64,000 nucleotides of DNA from Massilia alkalitolerans DSM 17462 (GTDB lineage Bacteria; Pseudomonadota; Gammaproteobacteria; Burkholderiales; Burkholderiaceae_D). The notes beneath the pieces are model-generated. The model was not told the origin of the DNA and made no database searches. It saw nothing but the letters and a program-made list of their open reading frames with translations. The stretch lies in assembly GCF_000427785.1 (NCBI RefSeq), contig NZ_ATYR01000029.1, positions 18,452-82,451 on the forward strand, read 5' to 3'. This document shows, piece after piece, positions 52,255 through 61,342 of this stretch; within the stretch, counting starts at the first letter, position 1, and every line of letters starts with the position of its first letter. Made by a program: the position numbers and the translations under genes.

Positions 52255-54675
52255 ATGAAGCACGACGCACACGAGCATTCAGGTCACGAGCATGGAAACA
52301 GGCACTGCCATCACGATCACTCCGCACCTCATCACGCGACAGGCAACGCCGGAGCCGCGGCGGCATCCGGGCCTGGCGAGGTGGCTGCCGCGGACGACAA
52401 GCCGTTTACGGATCCGGTCTGCGGCATGAAGGTATCGGACAAGCCTGACCGAAGGATCGAGCACGAAGGAAGTCTCTACCATTTCTGCAGCGTCAAGTGC
52501 ATGGACAAATTCCGGGCCACGCCATCTGCCTATTTGGGAAAAGAGGCGGAGAGTGCGCCGCCAGCTGCACCGGCCGGCACGATCTACACCTGCCCGATGC
52601 ACCCGGAGATCCAGCAGCCCGGTCCAGGCACCTGCCCAATATGCGGAATGTCGCTCGAACCGATGATGCCTACGCTGGAAAAGGATGAGAATCCAGAGCT
52701 GACCGACTTCCGCCGCAGGTTCTGGTGGACCCTGCCACTTACCGTGATTGTCACCGTCCTGGCGATGGTGGGTCACCGAATATTCAGCGGCGGGCTGGCC
52801 TATCAAAGCTGGATCGAATTGGCGCTCAGCACGCCGGTTGTCTTGTGGGCAGGCTGGCCATTCTTCGTGCGCGGCGCGCAGTCGATCCGCAACCGCAGTC
52901 CAAATATGTGGACCCTGATCAGTATTGGCGTGGCCGCAGCCTACGGGTACAGCGTGGTTGCCACTGTCGCGCCTGGCCTGTTCCCTGCAACGTTCGAGAT
53001 GCACGGGCGCATCGGTGTCTACTATGAAGCCGCGGTGGTGATCATCTCGCTGACGCTGCTGGGGCAAATCCTGGAACTGCGTGCACGCTCGCAAACGTCG
53101 GCTGCGATCAAGTCCTTGCTCGGCCTGGCGCCCAAGACCGCGCGCCGCATCCGACCCGACGGTAGCGAGGAAGACGTGGAGCTTTCGCACGTGCACGTCG
53201 GCGACCAGCTGCGCGTGCGGCCGGGCGAAAAAGTCCCGGTCGACGGCACCGTCATCGAAGGCGAAAGCGCGATCGACGAAAGCATGCTCACTGGCGAGCC
53301 GCTGCCCGTGACGAAGCGTCCCGGCGACAAGCTCATTGGCGCAACGATCAATACCAGCGGCAGTCTCATCATGAAATCCGAGCGCGTGGGCTCGCAGACG
53401 ATGCTGTCGCAGATCGTGCAGATGGTCGCGAGCGCCCAGCGCTCCCGCGCACCGATGCAGCGGCTGGCCGACGTGGTGGCCGGCTACTTTGTTTCGGTGG
53501 TGGTCTTAGTTGCGTTGGCTACGCTCCTCGGCTGGGGGCTCTTTGGGCCGGAATCGGGCTGGGTATATGGCTTCGTCAACGCGGTGGCGGTCCTGATCAT
53601 TGCCTGTCCGTGTGCGCTGGGCCTGGCCACGCCGATGTCGATCATGGCGGCGACTGGCCGCGCCGCGACCCAGGGCGTACTGTTCCGCGACGCCGCGGCG
53701 ATCGAGGCCATGAGAAAGGTCGACACCCTTATCGTCGACAAGACCGGCACTCTCACGGAAGGGAAGCCAGCATTCGACCGGGTCGCCGCCGCGGCCGGGT
53801 TCAAGGACGAGGAGGTGCTTCGTGTCGCCGCAAGCCTGGACCAGGGCAGCGAGCATCCGCTTGCGCACGCCATTGTGGCCGAGGCCAGGAAGCGCGAACT
53901 CAAGCTCGACAAGCCGGAGACTTTCGAATCCTCGAGCGGGATCGGCGTACGCGGTACCGTGCAAGGCCAACGGGTCGCCCTTGGGAATACGGCGCTGATG
54001 GAGGGCGAGGGGATTGACTGGACGCCGATGCAGCACACTGCGGAGGAACTACGCCAGATGGGCGCGAGCGTGATGTACCTGGCGCGGGAAGGACGCCTGA
54101 TGGGACTTGTCGCAGTCTCAGACCCTGTGAAGGAAACCACACCTGAGGCGCTTGCGGCGCTGCGCGACGCCGGCCTCAGGGTGGTCATGGCAACGGGCGA
54201 CGGTGTCACGACTGCCAAAGCGGTGGCAGCGCGCCTCGGGATCGAGGACGTGCACGGCGAGGTCAAGCCACAGGACAAGCTTGCACTGGTCGAGCGGCTG
54301 CAGAAAGAAGGCTGTGTCGTGGCCATGGCCGGAGATGGGATCAACGATGCGCCGGCGCTGGCGAAGGCCGATGTCGGCGTCGCCATGGGGACCGGGACCG
54401 ACGTGGCGATCAACTCGGCGCACGTTACCCTGATCAAAGGCGATCTGCGGGCGATCGCCAGGTCACGGCTGCTTTCGCTTCAGACCGTGCGCAACATGCG
54501 GCAGAACCTCGGGTTTGCCTTCATCTACAATGCGATGGGCATCCCGCTGGCGGCCGGCGCACTGTACCCGTTCACGGGGCAGTTGCTGTCGCCGATGATT
54601 GCGGCCCTGGCGATGAGCTTGAGCTCGGTTTCCGTCATCGCCAATGCGCTGCGATTGAGAGGCGCGCAAACCTGA
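52255..54675 (+). CDS. YHS/heavy-metal-binding-domain P1B ATPase (Cu/Ag export)
   Basis: 806 residues. Head: His-rich segment (HEHSGHEHGNRHCHHDHS), YHS domain (FTDPVCGMKVSDKPDRRI; YHFCSVKCMDKF), heavy-metal-binding domain (YTCPMHPEIQQPGPGTCPIC). Then the pump core: IIACPCALGLATP, DKTGTLTEGKPAF, SEHPLAHAIV and GDGINDAPALAKADVG. This arrangement is that of SilP/CopB-like exporters; it has no HMA domain. Third gene under the CueR-type promoter at 51602, giving the island a second copper pump with other metal sensors in its head. Confidence 0.92.
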   Translation: MKHDAHEHSGHEHGNRHCHHDHSAPHHATGNAGAAAASGPGEVAAADDKPFTDPVCGMKVSDKPDRRIEHEGSLYHFCSVKCMDKFRATPSAYLGKEAESAPPAAPAGTIYTCPMHPEIQQPGPGTCPICGMSLEPMMPTLEKDENPELTDFRRRFWWTLPLTVIVTVLAMVGHRIFSGGLAYQSWIELALSTPVVLWAGWPFFVRGAQSIRNRSPNMWTLISIGVAAAYGYSVVATVAPGLFPATFEMHGRIGVYYEAAVVIISLTLLGQILELRARSQTSAAIKSLLGLAPKTARRIRPDGSEEDVELSHVHVGDQLRVRPGEKVPVDGTVIEGESAIDESMLTGEPLPVTKRPGDKLIGATINTSGSLIMKSERVGSQTMLSQIVQMVASAQRSRAPMQRLADVVAGYFVSVVVLVALATLLGWGLFGPESGWVYGFVNAVAVLIIACPCALGLATPMSIMAATGRAATQGVLFRDAAAIEAMRKVDTLIVDKTGTLTEGKPAFDRVAAAAGFKDEEVLRVAASLDQGSEHPLAHAIVAEARKRELKLDKPETFESSSGIGVRGTVQGQRVALGNTALMEGEGIDWTPMQHTAEELRQMGASVMYLAREGRLMGLVAVSDPVKETTPEALAALRDAGLRVVMATGDGVTTAKAVAARLGIEDVHGEVKPQDKLALVERLQKEGCVVAMAGDGINDAPALAKADVGVAMGTGTDVAINSAHVTLIKGDLRAIARSRLLSLQTVRNMRQNLGFAFIYNAMGIPLAAGALYPFTGQLLSPMIAALAMSLSSVSVIANALRLRGAQT

Positions 54676-54745
54676 ACACTCTGCGGCGGCTATCGGGCGG
54701 ACTGCCGCCGCGCACCCGGGCTGGTATCGTATTCAGCACAGTGCT

Positions 54746-54979
54746 GTGATGTGGGCAGTTACCACAGTAGTAGCAGCGAGTTTATTGATCATTCCGGGTA
54801 ATAGTGTACTTCACATGAAATTCGTAATCACCGACCACGTGTACGATGTTGTGGTCATTGGCGGCCTCCTGATGGCAGTAGCAGCCGCAGTCTTCATGGC
54901 GATCAGCGCACACCAGCGCCGTAAGCAGCAGCGCGGGAAGAAGAGCCGCACGGGCAAGCCATCCCGGCGCCGGACCTGA
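54746..54979 (+). CDS. Small membrane protein
   Basis: 77 residues. Two hydrophobic segments (WAVTTVVAASLLIIPG; VVVIGGLLMAVAAAVFMAIS) and a very basic tail (QRRKQQRGKKSRTGKPSRRR). It follows the ATPase gene by 70 bp on the same strand. No family recognised; possibly an accessory subunit of the pump, or unrelated. The ribosome site is weak. Confidence 0.45.
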   Translation: MMWAVTTVVAASLLIIPGNSVLHMKFVITDHVYDVVVIGGLLMAVAAAVFMAISAHQRRKQQRGKKSRTGKPSRRRT

Positions 54980-55050
54980 AGTACGGAGGAAAGCTGGCAG
55001 CGTAAAGCAAATGACGGCATACCAGCGCCTCCGCAAGCCCCGCGGGGTCA

Positions 55051-56028
55051 TCAGGGCAGGTAATGGACTTCGATGGTCGAATGGACGATCTCCTCGTGGA
55101 TAGCGAGCTGGTCCCGCAATTGCGTGGCGGTCAGCTCCCTGTTGCTGGTAGCGACGCTCAGCGCGCATGAATAGGCATGCTGGCCAACGCGCCAGACGTG
55201 GAGATCCACCAGCTTGGCCCCGTTGTCGCCGGCTTCGACCACTTCCCGGATTTCCTCGACCACCGGGGCATCCATCTCGCGATCGAGGAGCACCTTCCCG
55301 GTATCTGCGATCAGATTTTTAGCCCAGGCTGCGACCAGCACCGCGCCGACAATACCCATCACCGGGTCGAGCCAGGCCCAGCCATACAGCCATCCCCCGA
55401 CAAGTGCCGCAATCGCCAGCACCGACGTCGCCGCATCCGCAATGACGTGCAGGTAGGCAGCCTTGAGATTCAGGTCGTGATGATGACCACCGTCGCCGTG
55501 ATGATGGTGTCCATGCCCGTGGTCGTGCGCATGCCCATGGCCGTGTCCATGGCCGTGATCATGCGCATGCCCGAGGATCAGCGCACAGACGACGTTCACG
55601 ACCAGTCCGATCACGGCAATGATGATCGCATCCCGGTAGTGGATCGGCTGGGGTGAGAATAGGCGTTCGACCGAGCCGACTGCCATCAAGGCGGCAATCC
55701 CCAGCAGGGAGATTGCACTGGTGTAGCCCGCCAGGATCTCGATCTTCCACGTGCCGAACGCGAACCGCGGGTCGCGGGCGTACTTGCGGGCAGCGGCGTA
55801 TGCGAAGGCACTTAAGCCGATCGCGAGGGCGTGTGAGCTCATGTGCCAGCCGTCGGCCAGCAGTGCCATCGAGTTGAACCACCAGCCCGCGGTGATCTCG
55901 ACCACCATCATGGCTGCGGTGATCCACATGACGATGCGCGTACCGCGCTCGGCGGCAGGTTTGCCCTCGTCGAAAACATGATCATGCCGGTATGCCGAAA
56001 GGCGCGCATCGTGCTGAATATCGTTCAT
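55051..56028 (-). CDS. dmeF: DmeF-type cation diffusion facilitator (Co/Ni exporter)
   Basis: 325 residues from the ATG at 56028. N-terminal HDHVFDEGKPAAERGTR is the DmeF signature. Six membrane helices with ALLADGWHMSSHALAIGLSA (metal site) and a His loop HAHDHGHGHHHHGDGGHHHD between helices 4 and 5; second site HVIADAATSVLAIAALVGG. C-terminal cytosolic domain with VDLHVWRVGQHAYSCALSV. It would exchange Co2+/Ni2+ for H+. Its start overlaps the DUF1289 stop by one base; the RcnR-type sensor upstream supports the Co/Ni assignment. Confidence 0.9.
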   Translation of the reverse strand: MNDIQHDARLSAYRHDHVFDEGKPAAERGTRIVMWITAAMMVVEITAGWWFNSMALLADGWHMSSHALAIGLSAFAYAAARKYARDPRFAFGTWKIEILAGYTSAISLLGIAALMAVGSVERLFSPQPIHYRDAIIIAVIGLVVNVVCALILGHAHDHGHGHGHGHAHDHGHGHHHHGDGGHHHDLNLKAAYLHVIADAATSVLAIAALVGGWLYGWAWLDPVMGIVGAVLVAAWAKNLIADTGKVLLDREMDAPVVEEIREVVEAGDNGAKLVDLHVWRVGQHAYSCALSVATSNRELTATQLRDQLAIHEEIVHSTIEVHYLP

Positions 56029-56225
56029 TACTTTCCTTGATTGGTCCGTGCTTGCAGACCCAGTTTCTTCTCGCGGCGAGGTCGCTCGTTGATGACTTGA
56101 TGCCGCCTGTGGTCGGTCATCTTCTTCCATTCCCGGACTTCTGGTAGCGTGCGCAGGCACCCCAGACAAAAGCCGGTCTTACCGTCGAAGCGGCAGAGTT
56201 CAATGCAGGGCGATTCGACTGCCAT
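56028..56225 (-). CDS. DUF1289 small Cys protein
   Basis: 65 residues with the DUF1289 pattern: PCIELCRFDGKTGFCLGCLR, then EVREWKKMTDHRR. Four Cys probably bind one metal, perhaps zinc or Fe-S. Family role unsettled. The stop overlaps the dmeF start (TAATG), and the sensor gene ends 7 bp upstream, so all three form one operon. Confidence 0.82.
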   Translation of the reverse strand: MAVESPCIELCRFDGKTGFCLGCLRTLPEVREWKKMTDHRRHQVINERPRREKKLGLQARTNQGK

Positions 56226-56232
56226 ACAGTCC

Positions 56233-56505
56233 TTACTTCAGATAGGCGCGGACAACGTCGATCAATTCATCGACCGCCGCCTCCTGTTCAACCTTGCTGC
56301 GCTCCGGGCCGACGACATGCTCGCGGATATGGTCCTCGATGAGTTCGGCCATCAATCCATTCGTAGCCCCGCGCGCGGCAGCAACGAGCTGTAGGACGTC
56401 GGCGCACCCCGCGTCTCCTTCAAGAGCGCGCTCGATGGCTTCCACCTGGCCCCGTATTCTGCGCACCCGCGCCAATAGCTTGGCTTTCTCTCGTGCTGTG
56501 TGCAC
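56233..56505 (-). CDS. dmeR: RcnR/DmeR-type Co/Ni-sensing repressor
   Basis: 90 residues from a GTG at 56505, supported by gaggag 5 bp upstream. CsoR/RcnR-family helix bundle: KAKLLARVRRIRGQVEAIER, GATNGLMAELIEDHIREHVV. Metal ligands match RcnR: His2 (His3 in RcnR), Cys34, His59 and His63. It should repress the dmeF operon through the G-tract dyad at 56521-56539 and release it with Co or Ni. CsoR (copper) proteins have a different ligand set, so a Cu role is less likely. Confidence 0.88.
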   Translation of the reverse strand: MHTAREKAKLLARVRRIRGQVEAIERALEGDAGCADVLQLVAAARGATNGLMAELIEDHIREHVVGPERSKVEQEAAVDELIDVVRAYLK

Positions 56506-56520
56506 GCTGACTCCTCGAAA

Positions 56521-56539
56521 TATACCTAGGGGGGGTATA
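56521..56539 (-). promoter_or_regulatory. G-tract operator of the dmeR operon
   Basis: TATACC-taggggg-GGTATA, 16 bp before the GTG start of the sensor. A run of G with flanking AT half-sites is how RcnR/FrmR/CsoR-family tetramers recognise DNA. Autoregulation is expected. Confidence 0.75.
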
Positions 56540-56617
56540 TTATCACTTATCATGCGCCGTATATCGATGAGAGAACCCTGCGTGACGAACTGTCCGAACC
56601 TCGGATGAGCCGATCTT

Positions 56618-56655
56618 GGGGCAAACAGGGAAAACGGAAAAAATCGGGCGCTAAG
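56618..56655 (+). repeat. 38-bp terminal inverted repeat of the Tn3-family element
   Basis: Starts with GGGG, has GGAAAACGGAAAA in the middle and ends GCTAAG, the pattern of Tn21-subgroup ends (recalled consensus begins GGGG and ends GCTAAG, 38 bp). It lies 3 bp from the tnpA stop codon, as in Tn21. Confidence 0.85.
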
Positions 56656-56657
56656 CT

Positions 56658-59626
56658 CTATGCCCGGTCCTTGAGGTCCCGCAGCGGCCGATATTTTCCT
56701 TCGTCGACTCTCATGTTCTGCCGCCAGACGTAATCCCCGGTTAAGTTGATGTGCTCCCAGCCCAACGGCGAGAGGAATTGCAGCATGCCGTCGTCGGTCA
56801 TCTTGCCCGACTCGCGCAGCGCTTGTGTCGCCCGCTCTAGGTAGACCGTATTCCACAGCACGATGGCGCCTGTCACTAGGTTCAGGCCGCTGGCACGGTA
56901 CCGCTGCTGTTCGAACGTCCGGTCCCGGATCTCACCCAGCCGGTGGATGAAAACGGCCCTGGCCAGCGCGTTACGCGCTTCCCCCTTGTTTAACCCGGCG
57001 TGCACGCGCCGGCGCAATTCGACGTTTTGCAGCCAGTCCAGAATGAACAGCGAACGCTCGATGCGGCCCAGCTCGCGCAGCGCGATCGCCAGGCCGTTCT
57101 GGCGCGGGTAGCTGCCTAACTTGCGCAGCATGAGCGACGCTGTGACGGTGCCGTGCTTGATCGAGGCGGCCAGGCGAAGCACGTCGTTCCAGTGCGCGCG
57201 CAGGTGTTTGATGTTCAGGCTTCCGCCGATCATTGACCGCAATGCCGGGTGATCCGTCACCTTGCCAGGCACGTACAGCTTGGTGTCTCCCAGATCGCGG
57301 ATGCGCGGCGCGAAGCGGAAACCCAGCAGGTGCATTAGCGCGAAAACGTGGTCAGTGAAGCCGGCAGTGTCGGTGTAGTGCTCCTCGATACGCAGATCCG
57401 ATTCGTGGTACAGCAAGCCATCCAGCACGTAGGTCGAGTCGCGCACGCCGACGTTGACCACCTTGGTGCTGAAAGGTGCGTATTGGTCCGAGATATGGGT
57501 GTAGAAAAGCTTGCCCGGTTCGGCGCCGTATTTCGGGTTGATGTGGCCCGTGCTCTCGGCCCGGCCGCCGGCTCGGAAGCGCTGGCCGTCCGACGACGAC
57601 GTTGTGCCGTCGCCCCAGTGCGCAGCGAAGGCGTGCTTGAACTGGGCGTTGACCAGTTCGGCCAGGCCGGCCGAATAGGTCTCGTCGCGAATATGCCAGG
57701 CCTGCAGCCAGGACAGTTTCGCGTAAGTCGCGCCGGGGCTCGACTCCGCCATCTTGGTCAGGCCGAGGTTGATCGCGTCGGCAAGAATCGCCGACAACAG
57801 CAGCGTGCGGTCCTTGGCCTGCTCGCCGCTTTTGAGGTGGACGAAATGCCGAGTGAACCCGGTCCAGTCGTCCACGTCCATCAGCAGCTCGGTGATCTTA
57901 ATGCGGGGAAGCAGCCCGCTGGTTTGGTTAATCAGCGCCTGCGCCTCGTCCGGCACCGCGGCGTCCTGCGGGCTGATCCGCAGCCCCGTGTCGGTGATGA
58001 TTGCGTCGGGCAGCTCGTTGGTTAACGCCAGCGGTTGACGGTTGCCAGCTGCTGTTCGAGCAGAAGCAAGCGGTCATGCAGGTATTGGTCACAGTCCTGG
58101 TTGACCGCGATCGGCAACTGGCGCACTGCCTTCATGGCGCCGAATTTCTCCGCTGGCAGTAGGTATTCTTCGAAGTCACGGAACTGGCGCGAGCCCTGTA
58201 CCCAGATGTCCCCGGACCGTAGCGCATTTTTCAACTCGGACAACGCACAGATTTCATAGAAGCGGCGATCGTATCCCTCGTCTGTGAAAACCAGCGACTT
58301 CCATCGGGTCTTAATGAAGGAGGTCGGCGCGCCGTCGGGCACCTTGCGCGCACCAGTCGCATTCATTTTGCGCAGCACTTCGACCGCATCGAGAACCGCT
58401 TGCGCGGCCGGCGCTGCCTTCAGCTTGAGCACGTCGAGGAACTCTGGCGTGTAGCGCCGCAGCGTGCTGTACTGCTCGCCGACCAGGGACAGGTGATCGA
58501 ACGATTCCGGTTGCGCCAACTGACCAGCCTCGGTGACGCTATGGGCGAAGTCCGACCAGGGAAGGATCGCCTCGATGGCTGCGTACGGATCGCCGCCTGA
58601 CTCCTTGGCCTCCACCAGAGCGCGGCCCACTTTCGAGTACAGCCGCACCTTGTCGTTGATCGCCTTGCCCTGCTTTTGGAAGTCCTGCTGATGCTTGTTC
58701 TTCGCAGCGCTGAACAGCTTGATCATGATCCGGTCGTGCAGGTCGACCAACTCGTCCGTCACGGTGGCCATGCCCTCGATAACCACCGCGGCCAGAGTGG
58801 CGTAGCGCCGCTCGTCCTCGAACTTTGCAAGGTCGCGCGGCGTCATCTGCGCCCCCTCGCGCGCTATCTTCAATAGCCGGTTCTGGTGGATCTGGCGCCC
58901 TAGTCCATCGGGCAGGGCCAGCGACTGGAACACCCTGAGCCGATCGATGTGTTCGCGCATGTAGCGGGAATTGGGCTTGAGCGGTGACTGCCGCAACCAG
59001 ACGAGCCAGGTGATGCTCATGCTGGGTGCCACGTTGAGCAAGTTGTCCAGAGCGCGCTTGTGATGACGCTCCAACGGCGTGATCAACGCCCGATAGATGC
59101 GCCGGTTGGCCCTCGTCAAGGCCTCGGCGCAGGCCCGTTCGATGACGCCCAGCGCTGGCAGGATGATGCGTTGTTGCCGCAGCGTTTCGAGAGCGTGCGC
59201 GGCAAGGATCATTGCCTTGTCGGTCTGCATGGCGAGATCCGTCAGGCTGTGCAGCAGCTTCCGGAAGTCAGACAGTCTGAACATGGACAGCCCCAAGTAG
59301 GCACGCAGTTCATGTAAGTGCTCGTTTCGTGTCTTCTCCCGCTCGCCGTATCCCGGCCAAGCCGCCGCGTTACTACGCACCTGTTTAGCAATCCAATTAA
59401 GCACCGGCTCGGGCAGCTTGGTGTCGCTGCCCAGCGCGTAGCCAGGGTAGCGCAACAAGCTCAGCTGGACAGCAAACCCGAGTCGGTTCGCGTCACCCCG
59501 GCGCTGCCGGATCAGGGACATGTCGGCTTCGGTGAAGCTGTAATGCTGTATCAGTTCGTCCTGACTCTCCGGCAGGGCCAACAGGCTATCGCGTTCAGTA
59601 TCGGAGAGCAGTGAGCGGCGTGGCAT
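56658..59626 (-). pseudogene. tnpA: tnpA, Tn21-subgroup transposase with a frameshift
   Basis: About 989 codons when both parts are joined, the normal size. Part one (59626-58022) runs from PRRSLLSDTERDSLLALPES to QLATVNRWR and stops. Part two begins in another frame with TNELPDAIITDTGLRISP and runs to 56658. Relatives read ATVNR-LA-x-x-NELPDAIIT across this point, so one base is missing near 58031-58035. Catalytic-domain motifs are intact: LLYHESDLRIEEHYTDTAGF, IKHGTVTASLMLRKLGSYPR. Without a frame correction the element cannot move by itself. Confidence 0.9.
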
Positions 59627-59718
59627 TCGTTCGATTTCCTCGGAATTTGATGAAAGGGAAGCACATGGTGGAGCGGAAAATCCGGGCTCGGGGCCATCCG
59701 CTCATGAGGCATGAATGT

Positions 59719-60282
59719 TCAACCGGCGCCCGTCTTCAGGTATTGGTAAAGCGTTTCTCGGCTGATGCCGAGGTCGCGAGCCACACCTGCTTTCGGCTCG
59801 CCGGCGGCGACCCGAGCACGTAGCTCGGTCACGCGCTCGGGCGCGAGCGCTTTTTTGCGGCCGCGGTAGGCCCCGCGTTGCTTGGCCAGCGCGATCCCCT
59901 CGCGCTGCCGTTCACGGATCAGGGTGCGCTCGAACTCGGCAAAGGCACCCATCACCGACAGCATCAGGTTCGCCATTGGCGAGTCCTCGCCGGTAAAGGC
60001 CAAACACTCCTTGGCGAACTCGATCCGCACGCCGCGTCTGGTCAGGCTCTGCACAAGGCGTCGTAGGTCATCCAGGTTGCGAGCCAAACGGTCCATGCTG
60101 TGCACGACCACGGTGTCGCCCTCGCGCACGAAGCCCAGCAGCGCTTCCAGCTGCGGCCGTTGCGTGTCTTTGCCCGATGCCTTATCGGTGAATACCCTAT
60201 CCACCTGTACGTGCTCGAGCTGCCGGTCCGGGTTCTGGTCGAAACTGCTGACCCTGACGTAACCGATTCGTTGGCCTTTCAA
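59719..60282 (-). CDS. tnpR: TnpR serine resolvase
   Basis: 187 residues from a TTG at 60282 with gggagg upstream. Catalytic domain: RIGYVRVSSFDQNPDRQLEH with the active Ser, VVHSMDRLARNLDDLRRLVQ, and ANLMLSVMGAFAEFERTLIR. C-terminal helix-turn-helix (AGVARDLGISRETLYQYLK). It resolves cointegrates at res, just upstream. Same orientation as tnpA. Intact, so resolution is possible even though tnpA is broken. Confidence 0.93.
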   Translation of the reverse strand: MKGQRIGYVRVSSFDQNPDRQLEHVQVDRVFTDKASGKDTQRPQLEALLGFVREGDTVVVHSMDRLARNLDDLRRLVQSLTRRGVRIEFAKECLAFTGEDSPMANLMLSVMGAFAEFERTLIRERQREGIALAKQRGAYRGRKKALAPERVTELRARVAAGEPKAGVARDLGISRETLYQYLKTGAG

Positions 60283-60420
60283 GGAACCTCCCTGTTGTCA
60301 ATGTCAGGCTGAAATCTATGAGCCTTCCAGTCAGGTGTCAATAAATCGCTTCCGCGACCCTATCCTGACGCACTTTGACGAGCTTTCCTGACGCCTAATT
60401 AGGGTACACCTCAATCTGAC
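60283..60420. other. Probable res site and tnpR promoter
   Basis: The 138 bp before tnpR are AT-richer and carry several short repeats built on CGTCAG/CTGACG (near 60310, 60366, 60391 and 60416). Tn21-type res sites lie exactly here and hold three resolvase dimer sites. I infer position and role from this order; single subsites are not resolved. Confidence 0.6.
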
Positions 60421-60452
60421 GGTGGCTAAAGCAGAGCTTCTTCAAAAGATGC

Positions 60453-60483
60453 TTGACTCCGTACTCAACTCCGGACTTACGAT
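60453..60483 (+). promoter_or_regulatory. MerR-type mer operon promoter
   Basis: TTGACT, a 19-bp spacer containing CCGTAC-tcaa-CTCCGG, then TACGAT. Spacing and -35 match mer promoters. The right half of the MerR dyad deviates at two of six bases from the usual GTACGG. No merR gene is found next to it. Confidence 0.75.
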
Positions 60484-60514
60484 GATGTTTTGATAGATCT
60501 GCAGAGGAGTATCT

Positions 60515-60865
60515 ATGTCTGAGCCGCAAAAAGGCCGCGCTGCGCTGGTTGCTGGTGGTTTAGCTGCAATTCTTGCTTCTGGCTGCTGCTTAGGGCCACT
60601 GGTGTTGGTCATGTTGGGTTTCAGCGGCGCTTGGATGAGTAATTTGTCAGCCCTGGATCCTTACCGGCCCTTCTTTCTTGGCGCGGCACTAGTAGCGATG
60701 CTTTTTGCTTACCGCGCCATCTTCCGGACTGCACAGACGTGCAACCCTGGAGATGTATGCGCTGCCCCACGAGCCAAGACGTCTTACAAAGTCATCTTTT
60801 GGATTGTGGCTGCGCTTGTTGTCGTTGCACTGACGTTCCCATACGTAATGCCCTTGTTTTACTAA
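60515..60865 (+). CDS. merT: MerT mercuric ion transporter
   Basis: 116 residues with three membrane helices. The Cys pair in helix 1 (LASGCCLGPLVLVML) and the second pair in the loop (CNPGDVCAA) take Hg(II) from MerP and pass it to MerA. Good ribosome site (gcagaggag). First gene of the operon. The C-terminus is one helix (VIFWIVAALVVVALTFPYVM). Confidence 0.93.
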   Translation: MSEPQKGRAALVAGGLAAILASGCCLGPLVLVMLGFSGAWMSNLSALDPYRPFFLGAALVAMLFAYRAIFRTAQTCNPGDVCAAPRAKTSYKVIFWIVAALVVVALTFPYVMPLFY

Positions 60866-60877
60866 TTAAGGAAAATC

Positions 60878-61156
60878 ATGAAAAAACTGTTTGCCACCCT
60901 TGCCATCGCCGCTTCCTTCGCTGCCCCTGCCTGGGCGGCCACTCAGACGGTCACGCTGACTGTTCCTGGCATGAACTGCGCAACTTGCCCGATCACCGTG
61001 AAGAAGGCACTGAGCAGGGTTGACGGTGTTCAAAAGGCTGAGGTCGATTACGCAACCAAGCTGGCCGTTGTGACGTTCGACGATACGAAGACCAACGTTC
61101 AGGCACTGAGCAAGGCGACGACCGACGTAGGCTATCCGTCTGAACTGAAGAAATAA
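60878..61156 (+). CDS. merP: MerP periplasmic mercury-binding protein
   Basis: 92 residues: signal peptide (LFATLAIAASFAAPAWA) and one HMA domain with GMNCATCPITVKKALSRV, the CxxC Hg(II) site, and a closing TTDVGYPSELKK. It scavenges Hg(II) in the periplasm for MerT. 12 bp after merT. Confidence 0.95.
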   Translation: MKKLFATLAIAASFAAPAWAATQTVTLTVPGMNCATCPITVKKALSRVDGVQKAEVDYATKLAVVTFDDTKTNVQALSKATTDVGYPSELKK

Positions 61157-61342
61157 GGCGGCCTAGACGGCGGCGCCGCTAGAACCAGGGTAGAGATACC
61201 TTTCCGGCGATTCTACTGGCCGTCATTGCGTGCACAGCCTGTAAATGGCCCACGGCGCCTGTTCGCTGATGTGAACGACTGAGTCGGATGCCGAGGCGTC
61301 GTACCGGTCGGCTTGGGCACAACGGATTAAAGAGAGAGCAGG

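Noticed and set aside
61157..61342. Possible merC or merF remnant between merP and merA
   Set aside because: Translations give only a short hydrophobic bit (ILLAVIACTAC) without the Cys-pair pattern of either protein.
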